From Gremmenia infestans (lineage: Eukaryota; Ascomycota; Leotiomycetes; Helotiales; Hamatocanthoscyphaceae), in the NCBI GenBank assembly GCA_032629725.1, contig JAFEVB010000010.1, positions 124,001 through 188,000 on the forward strand: a stretch of 64,000 nt of DNA, given 5' to 3'. A program made the translations under genes and the position numbers. Within the stretch, counting starts at the first letter, position 1; each line of letters starts with the position of its first letter. Positions 44,381 to 55,042 of this stretch are shown one piece after another. The notes below the pieces were generated by a model. That model ran no database searches and was not told the DNA's origin. It worked only from the letters and a program-made list of their open reading frames with translations.

Positions 44381-44640
44381 TCAAGTACTTCTCCCTATCA
44401 GCGAGACTCTCACCTCCCACGTCATGACTAATATCTCCCCTTCCCCTGACTTGATCTTCCCATGCATTATTGCCTTCTGTTCCATCAGAACATCAACCAG
44501 CTCCGAGAGTATCTTGTTCTTGTCATGTGCTCGCTTCAAGGTAGCCATTTCTTCTTCTGTGTATTGAAGCGCCTGCTTTAGCATAGTGATCTGTGCATCC
44601 CTCGCTTGTAATCTTGTGCTGACACTGTCTCTTGGCGGTC
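44381..44640 (-). pseudogene. coiled-coil gene fragment
   Basis: A minus-strand open segment reads STRLQARDAQITMLKQALQY, then KNKILSELVDVLMEQKAIMH, a strongly helical, coiled-coil-like stretch, and ends at 44381. Upstream it becomes proline-rich around a G/C homopolymer (44646-44657), and no N-terminus with the WVSxPR signature could be found. The helix resembles the ends of members A and B in character (ELADIIIEQQ against ELVDVLMEQK). It may be a truncated third copy or the last exon of a gene I could not assemble. Confidence 0.4.
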
Positions 44641-44889
44641 TTTGGAGGGGGGGGGGAGGTGTTGATCTTTACGACAAGCTTGTGAACGGGGGCGCACCGC
44701 CAGCTTCTGGCTACTCCAAGCCATTTCCCAACCCAGGACCCCTCACTGCCATCTCGAGACCCAGTGTGCCCTCGTCAATTCCATCTAGTTCGGGGAGTCC
44801 GTCCGAAATCCACCATTCTACTCCTGCAACAACTAGATCTATACCAGCGGGTAGGAGCTCGAAGAAACCCTGATTTGATATTAAAGATG

Positions 44890-45345
44890 CCGCCTCCCAA
44901 ACCGCTAGGCAAAGCCAATAAATCCGCCGCCGGACCTGCGCCCAAAGAAGTCTTCACAGAAGAATACAAACTTGTCATAGACGACTAGATTCAAAAAGTT
45001 AGACAGCACTCCTCGACGCTCAAAGATCAAACCAAGATAATGACAGAGCAAAGCACCCAAGTCCAGCAAACGATGCAAATGCTAGGCGATATCTTGGACG
45101 CTTTTGTAACACAAAACACTGCCCCCCAACGTATGCGCACTGATACAACGGATTGGATATTTTATTTGGGAAAAGGAAAACAAGAAGCAGAAGGCCACGA
45201 TAGATCGTTTGCGTTTGGAATTGCGCACGCAAAGGGATGAACAGAAGGTGTTCGAGGAGAACACTGAGGCGAGGTTTGCAAGGTTGGCACAGGATAATAA
45301 AGCGCAGTTGGCGCTTGTTATGGATTCGATCAGAGGTGGGGACAA
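44890..45345 (+). pseudogene. broken coiled-coil reading frame
   Basis: Starting MPPPKPLGKANKSAAG at 44890, the frame runs to FTEEYKLVIDD, meets TAG, and continues in the same frame as IQKVRQHSSTLKDQTKIMTE and QTMQMLGDILDAFV. Around 45130-45165 it shifts frame, and helical sequence resumes as WEKENKKQKATIDRLRLELR and EARFARLAQDNKAQLAL. No GT-AG intron I tried repairs both defects. The TAG could derive from CAG. I therefore treat it as a decayed gene for a coiled-coil protein; an unrecognised intron is the alternative. Confidence 0.5.
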
Positions 45346-45781
45346 GGGAAATACCCCGAAAGAGCTTGCAGTTCCTCATATCGGTATGCGAATGAGTCCG
45401 CGGAAGCGGCTCGCCACATGTGATCTTTGGGAAGTAATACTGGCTTATGTATGGCTTTCTTATGCAACGGGTTGCGACACCATATGGGCAGTCCTGTTTA
45501 TGTTTCGCATCAGGGACTTTAGACATCTGACGCCGGTTATCATTTGCTTGGAGTTGGGTTTTAGCTTTAAGGGAGGGAGACTTGTACTGTTGGTAACACG
45601 ACAATATGTTGTACGATTTATAATACGTATATCTTACCTAAAGGCTCTATCCGACCAGGCAAAAAGTTTCATCCATTCTTACGATACAACCCCTCAAAAA
45701 TCCAATCACGTGCATACGCACAGATTTCTTTGTTTACATTCGACGCGACGCGCTTTTCTCCTTTGTACAACCAACTACGCG

Positions 45782-46507
45782 ATGCCTCCCCCCTCACCAA
45801 CAATACCCTACACCCAATACCTCAAACTCACTAAATATATAACCCAGCACATCTCAAAAAGCTCTTCCTCGTCTCTGCCCAGCAGAAAGCTCGTTCAACT
45901 CTGCCTCGACCAATTCTATCCGCGCGGCGGCGAGACCGAGAAAGCCGGCATCGTGGAGGCCATTAGGCGCATGGTTGATGAGCGGATTCTGAGTTCGGTG
46001 CAGCTGCAGAGTCCGAAACAGGTTGTTTTTAAAATGTTTCCTGGGTGTTATAAAGGTAGGGTTGGTGGTATGGAGAGAGGTGGGAATGCGGAGGGTAATG
46101 GTGGCGGAATTGCGGGGGATCAATTGAGGACGCTAGAGAGTGCGGAAAAAATTAGGAGGGCAGGAGATCAATTGAGGACATTGGAGAGTGTTGGTGGATT
46201 GGACAAGGAAGAACAATTGAGGGGTCTAGAGTTTGGACATGCGCCAATTGAGCGGGAAGTGGGTGGTAAAGAGTCGCGAGTAGATGAGTATGATCCGGAC
46301 ATGACTCTCGATGCGATTGAGGTGCAAGACGAGATTGGGCCACAAGCAAAGAAAGGCAAGATTGCTGTGTATGTGGACGACCTCGAAGATGTGGAGAATG
46401 CGGAAAATGGGACACATGTGGATAACGACGAAATATACGCTGAGAATGAGGATCCTGAAGACCAATCCAAGGGACGCTATAAGAAGTGGGTCTACAATAG
46501 AACTTAA
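45782..46507 (+). CDS. unrecognised protein with QLRTLE repeats
   Basis: A 241-aa open frame beginning MPPPSPTIPYTQYLKLTKYI. The frame is open upstream to 45209 with non-protein-like sequence, so the ATG at 45782 is preferred. Residues 10-85 look folded and helical (SRKLVQLCLDQFYPRGGETE, AGIVEAIRRMVDERIL). A Gly-rich linker leads to three short repeats: GDQLRTLES, GDQLRTLES and EEQLRGLEF (46117-46236). The C-terminal third is acidic (YVDDLEDVENAENG) and ends KGRYKKWVYNRT. No family was recognised. It may share transcription with the downstream zinc-finger gene, 100 bases away, but no splice linking the two frames was found. Confidence 0.6.
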   Translation: MPPPSPTIPYTQYLKLTKYITQHISKSSSSSLPSRKLVQLCLDQFYPRGGETEKAGIVEAIRRMVDERILSSVQLQSPKQVVFKMFPGCYKGRVGGMERGGNAEGNGGGIAGDQLRTLESAEKIRRAGDQLRTLESVGGLDKEEQLRGLEFGHAPIEREVGGKESRVDEYDPDMTLDAIEVQDEIGPQAKKGKIAVYVDDLEDVENAENGTHVDNDEIYAENEDPEDQSKGRYKKWVYNRT

Positions 46508-46608
46508 TTCGGCCAATTACTGACTCGTTGATTCAAGGACACACAAAAGCATATGCTGAGGTATGAGTCCCGCCTAAACCACATGAAAATGCCAACTGAC
46601 ATGTTTAG

Positions 46609-48294
46609 ATGATACGAGGGGCTGCCCCTATCCCACCGAGTCCTGAGCGGCACTTAGTAGATACCCCAAGCTGGAAACGAAAAAGACTAGGAATAGCTGC
46701 GAGTGATGCTTCGACTGGCAATGAATCCATAAGCCCGCATAAATACCCAAATTCTACACCTCGCAGACTTGCAAAGCGATTATGTACACCTATACTCGAA
46801 GGCCGCAGACGCTCTGCCCCTACTGATTACCAGAGAAGTCCCTTGAAACCATTAGACCCGAATAAGATGCGGGCTTTGGATAATTCACCAGGTCTAAATC
46901 TAAAGCAGGAGAAAATAGTAGGTCCCGCAAATGTTCTTAAGCTTACCATTATCTAATTATGACAGAATTCGGCGCCGGCATGGGTTCTTGCTGGGCTCGA
47001 TGGGCTTCGTTCAAAGTACCCTGGTGACTGGTTCGATGCGGACATCAAGGGGATCCAATGTCTGGATTGTGACAAGACATACAAGGTCGCTCAGAATCAA
47101 TCAGTCAGCAACTTCGAGAACCACCTGAAGTCTAGGTCACACAGACTGACTGCCGACGCGCGACTAGAAAAGCAGCGTCAAGCGGATACCTTCATGCCGA
47201 CGTCAAAAACAATCGACTTCGAAATGCCATGTGACCCGACCATGGTCTTTGCGCAAAGGGGATTTTCCAATTTAGTACAAGCTAGCAAACAATATTTCGC
47301 GGAATTGGAGCGGGAAGCCACTTCCAGCAATATCTGGATGATCTCTACGCGGACCAGATTAGCCAATTTGGAGACCAATCAGACTAGTCACACCGATCAG
47401 CTTTCTCAGATGCTTGAACTTTCCAGGAAAGTGGATGGAAAGTATCAAGCTGTATTTGACGCCAACGCGTCATTGAGAGAAGAACAGAAGAGCCACTTCA
47501 CTCAAATCAAGAACCGTCTTTCGGAATCAGAGGAAGCTCATCAGCATAAGAACCGCATTGCGGAAGAGCGGTTTGAAACGTTCGAGGAGAAGCAGTCGAA
47601 TCGTGTGACCAGCTTAGGATGCAAACTCAAAGACGTCGAAGAACACAATCAGGACCAGCTCAAAGAGCTCACCAAACGGATAGCCAGAGTTGAAAGAAAT
47701 AAGAAGGAAGAGCTTGAGGAAGTCCGCCGTATCATCGCCGCGTCAGAGCAGGATAAAACGAAGCAATTAGATTATATTCTTGAGCAGAACAAGAAGCAAA
47801 TGGACCAAATGACGGAACAGAATACGCCCCACCTAGCTCAAATTTCCGAAAAGCTCGATAACATGCAGACTCTCACACAAACGCAAGAAAGCACAATCAC
47901 CGATCTTGAAGCCCAAGTCCAAGTCCATGGTGAAGAACTCAAATGTCATCGAGAAAACGAGGAGATTCTGCAGAAAAGCTTTGGTGATCAAATAACTATG
48001 CATTTCGAGCAAACAGAATCTCGTATAAAGGCTATCGAGCAGTCCAGCGAGGAACGGCTAGAGCGCTTTGAAGCGCAATTGTTGGAACGGATGCGTACTG
48101 CAGATAAGCAGAAATCAGAACGTATTCGCTCCCTGGAGAAGGAAAATGGCGAGCTGAAGTTTAAAATTGCAAAGTTCGAAAATGTGATGCCGGCTCTCTT
48201 TAAGGAACTGAAGGACTTAGGTGAAGCTGTAAATTCTCCCGAAGAATCCGAAGAAGAATCAGAAGAGGTTGAGCCAGCGGTCGAGGCTTCTTGA
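46609..48294 (+). CDS. zinc-finger and long coiled-coil protein
   Basis: Exons 46609-46917 and 46966-48294 give 545 aa; the 48-base intron keeps frame. The first 100 residues are basic and disordered (IRGAAPIPPSPERHLVDTPS). Just after the junction, LDGLRSKYPGDWFDADIKG leads into a C2H2-like finger: CLDCDKTYKVAQ then NFENHLKSRSHRL (C-x2-C and H-x5-H). From about residue 215 to 530 the protein is one long, charged coiled coil (for example ELTKRIARVERNKKEELEEV and QSSEERLERFEAQLLERMRT), ending in an acidic tail. The finger type suggests nucleic-acid binding and the coil oligomerisation; both are inference. A first exon upstream of 46609 is possible, since that ATG directly follows a TTTAG acceptor-like site. 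Confidence 0.75.
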
Positions 48295-48535
48295 TCATCT
48301 TGTTCTCGTCCACACTTGCAGCTCGTGGATGTTGAGGCCGGCGTCGAATACCGCTTACTGTTATCGAAGAGGTCATGCGTACATTATCCTAAAAGCATTT
48401 GGGTTGTGCAGTGGCTGGTGAGCATGAGCGAGTGCATTATGTGGCCTGGGGAATTGCGAATGTTTCGGAAATGGTCACAGCTTCAACGGATTGCAGTACA
48501 TATGGGAAACAAAACATCAAGCAAGGAACGTAAGT

Positions 48536-49492
48536 TCATTGCCTCGTATCCAACCGTGATTCACCCCTTTTCTCTCGCCAAAAGTTGGTGCTGCGAATCA
48601 ACTCTTCACACCCGTCAAATAGACCCTTATACTTCTTCGCAAACTCCTGGTCCACCTCCCAACTCGACTGGAACCACGGATCACCCCAAACGATGAGTCC
48701 CGTCCTTCCACTAGGATAAAATTTCGCGCAGTCTTCCTGGTCCACACCTCGACGTTCGCCAGATCGGTCATCCACACCAAACGCTATGTCCTGACAAAGC
48801 TCCACATCGTCCAAGACATCGCTAGCTCCGATCATGTTATCCCGGAATCTGGGAAATGGGAAGACGTCTATTTCCGGGTGATGCGGCACCGTGAGCTGCA
48901 TTTCCGTGGGTCTAAGGCTTGGCGGTAGTTCGGATATCGACAAGCTGGATGCAGTGGAGTGGAACGGCGATTCGATGTCCAGATGCATGTCATCGGGATC
49001 CACGCCGAGCAGCAACGTTATCCGTGTCAGCGCACGGACGAGATTGAAGTGCAGGAGTGTAAGGAGCTTGTGATCTAGAGATAGGGTCGTCTTTGGATGC
49101 AGGAACGACGCGAAATCCCTAGCGCCGACTACCCATTTGCGCTTCCGCGGCTCCATGCAGATGTTCGAGCCGCGGCCGCTTTGTTGGATCAGGGTTACTT
49201 CCATTGACATGTCATATCCTTCTTCCACTTCGCTAGTGGTGGCCGATGCTTGTGGCCGTGCTTGTGCCCGCCGTCGTTCTGGCGAATTGTTAGTCTCCTG
49301 GTATGCACTTTGCAGCAATAGAATCTCACTAGCTCTCTGGTTCAATCTATTCTGCAGCTTTCGCCGCATTGCCGTGCTTGTTACCCCGGTCCAATCTTCA
49401 TCTCTTGCGTGTATCTCTGGTCGATCTAGCATTGGACGTACTACTATTCCTGCTGGGTTGACGAATTTCTGTAAACTCATTCCGGTATCCAT
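48536..49492 (-). CDS. bZIP-like transcription factor with DUF3425 domain
   Basis: A 318-aa protein if started at MDTGMSLQKF; the frame opens 30 codons earlier without likely coding character. DWTGVTSTAMRRKLQNRLNQ with RASE is the short fungal basic region seen before DUF3425; the leucine zipper is poor. The C-terminal domain matches DUF3425: LLTLLHFNLVRALTRITLLL, LPPSLRPTEMQLTVPHHPEI, DVFPFPRFRDNMI, then RTGLIVWGDPWFQSSWEVDQ and FAKKYKGLFDGCEELIRSTN. Such proteins are nuclear regulators of unknown targets in filamentous fungi. It is intronless and ends 240 bases downstream of the coiled-coil gene, converging with it. Confidence 0.85.
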   Translation of the reverse strand: MDTGMSLQKFVNPAGIVVRPMLDRPEIHARDEDWTGVTSTAMRRKLQNRLNQRASEILLLQSAYQETNNSPERRRAQARPQASATTSEVEEGYDMSMEVTLIQQSGRGSNICMEPRKRKWVVGARDFASFLHPKTTLSLDHKLLTLLHFNLVRALTRITLLLGVDPDDMHLDIESPFHSTASSLSISELPPSLRPTEMQLTVPHHPEIDVFPFPRFRDNMIGASDVLDDVELCQDIAFGVDDRSGERRGVDQEDCAKFYPSGRTGLIVWGDPWFQSSWEVDQEFAKKYKGLFDGCEELIRSTNFWREKRGESRLDTRQ

Positions 49493-49846
49493 CTGCAGGT
49501 TACGATTAGATTTTGCGCGGGATTGGAAGAAAAGATAGAAGAAAGAAATAACGTAGGGAGGAAAGATGCAACATGCTGACATTTGGGGCTTCTATTATGG
49601 TCTTCATCATCTGTTGGGACGTGCGGATGAGGTCAGCTTAACTCCGTGGCCTGGGAGATCTGGTGGGTCGTTGTTCTCGCTTATGCAGCATGCTGACCCG
49701 CGCTAGCGAAAAGGGGGCTTGGGGGGTTGGCGGGGCAGTTGCAGTTAGTCCATCAAGGATGTCATGTGAGATGGTGTTCATTCATGCCATCTACTTGTGA
49801 ATATCGTCTACATCTTCATATCATCTATATCTTCATAATCATCTAT
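49493..49846. other. intergenic between bZIP and ATG22 genes
   Basis: Upstream of the bZIP gene and downstream of ATG22 on the same strand. No repeat or RNA gene was seen. Confidence 0.4.
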
Positions 49847-51691
49847 CTAATCATGATCTCTCATCAAACCCTCCGCCTCTTGCAATCCCTCATCACGGTC
49901 ATCCAGCTCTTCCCTCCCAGCACCGTTCTTTATAATGCCCGCCATACGCACAGCATCAGCCTGCCCCTTTTCCGCATCTACCATCCATATCAAGGGTCCA
50001 GGTAGAGCAATCAACACTGCCAGAAATAAAAACGCAGGCCGAATCGTCCCCGTCGCGTCAACAATCCTCCCTACAATCGCCGGGCCGACAGCAGAACTCC
50101 CTTTGTCCGTGATAGCGTAGAGCGCATAGAAGGCTGCCTCACTACCGGGTGGTATCAACAGCCCAAAGAAAGACCGGCAATAGGAAGACAACCCCCCCCA
50201 TCACAAAGCCAAATATAAAGCCAAGCGGGTAGATCTCCCAAGGTTTTTGCAGCCCACCCACACCCCATGACCTAACGAAAGGAAGGAAGCCCAGGAGGCC
50301 ATACAGCGGGATAATCTCCATCAGCGCTATGCAAGCAACGATGGTTCGGTTCGTCTTCAGCGCATACCGACGTGAGATTACTGGCCATACAAAAGCGCCG
50401 GCGATACCTGAAGACGTGACAGTGATGGAGAGAAGTGCAACAGCCACAGTTCCCATTCTCAGCTCCGTGCGCGCGAACAAGATAGCTGTTCCCGATACAG
50501 TAGCTATTGCATCGGAAAGCAGAAACCAGGCAATGAGGAAAATGACGGTTTGTTTTAGCTTTAACGCAACTTTTATAGTTTTCCAGATGGAGGTGCATGC
50601 GAAAGAGATGTATGCTAGACATGAACGGAGCTTTGATGTTCCTGAGATTCCGGTCCTGAGAGGCGGGCCGGGACGGTCGCGGAGCCAGAGTGAGGATGGG
50701 ATTGTGAAGGCGAACCACCAGGCGCCCGCGAGGAAGAGGACAAGGCGTAGAGGGAGTGTGGATGAGACGGAGGTTTTAGACATGAGGAATAGGAGGAGGA
50801 TGCTGAGGATTTGAACGAATACTGCGGCCATGTAGCCGATTCCTACCCCTTTGGATGATATTTTTGTGGCGAGCTTTAAGGCTGAGGAATCTGATTTCTT
50901 GGCTCCGAAGCTATGATTGGATGATTCCTCGTAAGTTGGAGGGAGGTCGTCCATGTGGACGGATGAGGAGTCTCGATTTGGAGCCATGTTTGCCACAAGT
51001 AATGGTAAAAATGAGTTAAGGATAACAAAGGAGGAGCCCAGGCAGGTTACTCCTATGATGACCAAAATGGATCCGACTAGGAATAGTTTGGGAATAACGA
51101 GGAGGAACAGCATCGAGGAAGTGGCACCTGTGAAGCCAAAGCCCAGCAATAACTTCTTGCGGTAGTTTCCTGAGGTTTATCAGCTTTGTCATTTTTCAAA
51201 GTGAGTAAGTGAGTGAGTGAGTGATGAACTAACCATGATCCGCAACCGAGCTGAAGAAAATTAAAGCCAAAGCCTGCACAAGCACAGCCAGAGAAAAAGT
51301 GTACATTGCAAAACTAGACGTTGTGATCTCAGCGCCTAGGACATTGACCACGCACTGGTTATTATCCTCTTCAGCAGCTCTAGAAAGTAAACGCGCTCCG
51401 GTCTCAGCAGCTTTCTTCGCCACACACGATGTCGTCTTATCCGACCACAAGACACCCCGCTCTCGAGCCAATTGCTCAAGAGTCACGGGGAGAAAGGATC
51501 CTGGAAACGCGTTCAGCTGATGCTATTTGCCTCGAGATGTAGAAGGACTTACCGACACCACATACGGCGAATACCTCGGCTGCGATGCCGTAGGCATAGA
51601 ATCCCTTCAGCTCCTGGCTGCTTGTCGGCGAGACGTCTTCGCCGGCATATCGCGGACGACGCTGCGATTGCGCAGCTTCTCCATCTTCCAT
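49847..51691 (-). CDS. atg22: ATG22, vacuolar amino-acid effluxer (one frameshift)
   Basis: Multi-span vacuolar membrane protein that releases amino acids after autophagic breakdown. Exons are 51691-51553, 51500-51234 and 51169-49847. The signature [37 protein letters not shown], is rebuilt across intron 1. The order then is the [15 protein letters not shown] helix, [19 protein letters not shown], the loop [51 protein letters not shown] and [16 protein letters not shown]. There the frame is lost: a run of eight C (50192-50199, plus strand) gives eight G where seven are needed. In the next frame the protein continues normally, [20 protein letters not shown] to the stop at 49847, about 575 aa in all. 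As written, the protein would stop at 50142. A sequencing or assembly slip is the simplest cause. Confidence 0.88.
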
Positions 51692-52839
51692 CTGTTGCAA
51701 TCTTTCCCTCTAAATGTCAGGCTTTTATAAATCTTGTTTCTAATGATATTGAGTTTTGTTTGAGGCTGAGTTTGTGAAGTATCTTGTTTCAAGCCGCGTG
51801 TCTTGGTGCTTCGGAACGCCGGCAATTATGTCATCACGTGAGCTAAAAATCATGCTTCTGAAAATGAGCATCTCATATTTGCCTAGAGATATCCACCTTT
51901 ATACTAGTATAGATAATATAGTGCCGTATATAGTTGAAGGAAATGAAGTTGGCTGAGCTGAGTTTGCTTTCGAGGTAAGACGCGGGGTTAAGCGAGTCTA
52001 AGGCTAGATTTATTGATAAGAGGGTTAGTGTTGGTGACAAGCTTTCCAAAGATGGAGAATTAGAGACGCTAGAATCAATTCGGACTGGCTAAGGCTTATT
52101 TAATAGAATGGGAAGAGGAGGGACCACGACCGGAGCAGTATCACGTGAGCGGTCGAAAGAGACGAAATCCAGGCACGTCGAAAGGTTCCTAAGGCTTTCC
52201 TGTCAACTATCATCAACTTTCGCAAACATCTTCTTCGATGTGTATAAAGCATCAAAACAGAGATCCTGAATTCCTCGCAGTTTTAATTCATCTTCCCCAT
52301 AAGGCATCCCGAAGTCGAGGGACTCGTCGGCGAAGCTACGTTACCCCACTACTTTCTTCACTTTCGTGATTTCACTCGTTCAACGTCAGACCAAGTGGCG
52401 ATCTTAGCTACTTTAATCATCTGCAAGGCAAAGCACTAACCCCATGTTTGCATGTCAAGCGACTTACGGAGTATGAAGAGAACCCTGGGGATGTGAGGTG
52501 GGGTTTCGCGGTGAACACAAAAAGCGGCACTGATTATCATGTCCTGCGCCGCCTGGCACGTTGTAGATTTGGTGCTGCTTTTCCTTTCTACTGCTGCGAG
52601 AGGGTCACAGTCGTCCGTAACCACGACAAACATGCGGAAGAACATGCTAGAGAGCTCGGGTTTACATGATCTTCAGGTATGACTTGTTAGGGGAAAGTGG
52701 GGGGAAGGGGGTGAGAGGAATATATAAAGCCAAGTTGGTTTCCTAGAACTGGGATTTTTCTTCTCGATTTTAGGGATATCTGTTTTGAATTTGTTCGGCG
52801 AGTTTGAAATTTTGATTGTTCTGCTCGGGATCTATATAT
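51692..52839. other. divergent intergenic region (ATG22 / sugar transporter)
   Basis: About 1.1 kb with no supported gene. The right end carries a TATA box and CreA-like GTGGGG sites upstream of the transporter. Confidence 0.45.
52697..52729 (+). promoter_or_regulatory. CreA-like site and TATA box before the sugar transporter
   Basis: GTGGGG (52697-52702) fits the SYGGRG consensus of the carbon-catabolite repressor CreA; a further G run follows. TATATAAAG (52721-52729) lies about 115 bases before the ATG. Glucose repression is suggested only by these short matches. Confidence 0.4.
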
Positions 52840-54857
52840 ATGGCTTCTCCAATGGACATCCACGCGGTTTCAGTCGAGGAAGTTCTCGAGCAAAGACCAA
52901 AGAAAAGTACTTACAGAACTGTGGTTGCCAACCCGTATTTGTTTGGCGTGGCGTTGGTAAGTCGTGATTCCATTCCGACTCACGCTTTCTATGTAACACA
53001 GTAAGAAGCTTACGCTACAAATAATAGTTCTCATCACTTGGAGGGTTCCTTTTTGGTTATGGTAGGTAACTGGACAGAACATCCCTTTCATTCAGCCCGC
53101 CTGTTTTTAGAGCTCGTTGGGATTCCTGGGACATTCTGATCAGTTCGGCCTATTCATTTTTTCTTTACTCCTAAATATCATGGAAAGAGAAATTGCTAAC
53201 CACTTATTATCAACAGATCAAGGAGTGGTTTCTGGCATTTTGACAATGCAGTCATTCGGGGTTGCTTTTCCAAGAATTTATCTAGACAGTGGCTTTAAAG
53301 GATGGTTTGTTTCAACCTTGCTTCTAGGTATGATACGCTCTTCTTCACTGCAATAGAAAAAATTAACGTATCAAAGCTGCCTGGTTCGGATCTCTTGTCA
53401 ATGGCCCCCTAGCAGATCGATACGGGCGGAAGAAGTCAATCATGGCAGCAGTCGTTATATTTACAATCGGTTCAGCCATTCAAGCAGGCGCAGTCAATGT
53501 CCCAATGATTTTCGCTGGCAGAGCAATCGTCGGCCTAGCCATCGGTGTCCTGACCATGGTCGTTCCTCTATACATGGCCGAAGTATCTCTGCCTGAAATC
53601 AGAGGTGCGATTGTGGTTCTCCAGCAGCTCGCCATCACACTCGGAATCTTATTCAGCTTCTGGATCGACTACGGCACGAACTATATTGGTGGCACTCGAT
53701 GCGCTCCAGATATTTCGTACACTGGCGGAACAGCTGCAAGCCCAACATTTGACCCCCGAATAGACGTCAGCTCAGGAGGCTGCACAGGACAGAGCGATGC
53801 TTCATGGCGGCTCCCTTTCTCCTTGCAGATTCTCCCGGGTCTACTATTAGGTATCGGGATGTTTTTCTTCCCCGAATCGCCCCGATGGCTGGTGAAACAA
53901 GATCGTGACGACGAAGCCATCGTCACGCTCGCCAAACTCCGACGCCAGCCTCCAGATGACCCGGTTCTGCTAGCAGAATACGTCGAGATCAGAGCCGAAG
54001 TTGCATTTGAGCAACAGATCATCAGGGAGCAATATCCGGGCGTTTCGGAACTTCGACTCCATATGTTACAGTACGCTGGGCTGCTGACCAACAAGTCGAG
54101 CTTCAGACGACTGGCGATTGGATGCTGTATCATGTTCTTCCAACAATTCATGGGATGCAACGCAATGATATATTACGCGCCAACTATATTTTCGCAGCTC
54201 GGACTGAGCGGAAACACGACATCACTCCTGGCAACAGGCGTATACGGCATAATAAACAGTCTCAGCACGCTCCCGGCACTCTTCCTAATCGACAAAGTCG
54301 GGCGGCGCCCGCTGCTCATGGCCGGCGCGCTCGGCGACACCATCTCGCTCGTCATCGTGGGCGCCATCATCGGGACCTACGGCTCTGGGCTCGCGTCGCA
54401 CAAAGCAGCGGGCTGGGTCGGCATAGCCTTCATCTACATCTACGACGTGAACTTCAGCTATTCCTTCGCGCCCATCGGGTGGGTCCTGCCGTCGGAGATG
54501 TTCAACCTGGCGATGCGGGCCAAGGGCATGTCCATCACGACGTCGACGACGTGGATGTGCAATTTCGTCATCGGGCTCGTCACGCCGCGGATGCTGGAGT
54601 CCATTACGTGGGGCACGTATATCTTCTTTGCGGCGTTTTCGCTGCTGGCGGCGGGCTTTACGTATTTCTGCGTGCCGGAGACGCGGGGCATGACGCTGGA
54701 GGATATGGATGTGGTGTTTGGGGATACGGCGGCGCATGAGGAGAAGCAGAGGATACGGCTGCTGGAGGCACAGCTGACGGGTCAGAGTATTAGCGCGGCG
54801 GAGAAGGAGAAGGCGATTCTGGAGGAACATGTCGATAGGGCTGATGAGAATGTCTGA
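52840..54857 (+). CDS. MFS sugar transporter
   Basis: A 12-span proton/sugar symporter-type permease at the plasma membrane. Exons are 52840-52956, 53028-53061, 53217-53327 and 53377-54857, giving 580 aa; the 34-base second exon carries FSSLGGFLFGY. Family motifs in order are GYDQGVVSGI in the first span region, GPLADRYGRKKS (motif A), VPLYMAEVSLPEIRGAIVVL, FFPESPRWLVKQ, FFQQFMGCNAMIYYAPTIF, DKVGRRPLL, APIGWVLPSEMFNLAMRAKG and FCVPETRGMTLEDMD. An extracellular loop of about 50 residues with two Cys (GTRCAPDIS, SGGCTGQS) lies between spans 5 and 6. The substrate could be hexose, pentose or quinate. From about 54280 the coding sequence becomes much more GC-rich. Confidence 0.92.
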
Positions 54858-55042
54858 GGTCCATAGTTGTAAATGTGTGCTCAATAATGACACGGTCCGG
54901 GTAATAAAATTGTTTATATTCAAATTAAGGTGGTATGCCTGATCCTATGATATTGAAAAATGCTGTTATCCTGAGATGTAACTTTTAGCGCCGTGAATCC
55001 CCTTAGTTTCGTGTCGGAAATCCAAACCCAGCATATGCCTTA

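Noticed and set aside
44586..44873. 95-codon plus-strand frame, Pro/Ser-rich
   Set aside because: It runs through a G homopolymer and is antisense to the helix fragment. No start context, intron or domain supports it.
54122..54923. Long alternative frames on both strands over the sugar transporter
   Set aside because: The GC-rich third positions keep other frames open by chance; they are Arg/His-rich with no domain, while the transporter frame carries all family motifs.
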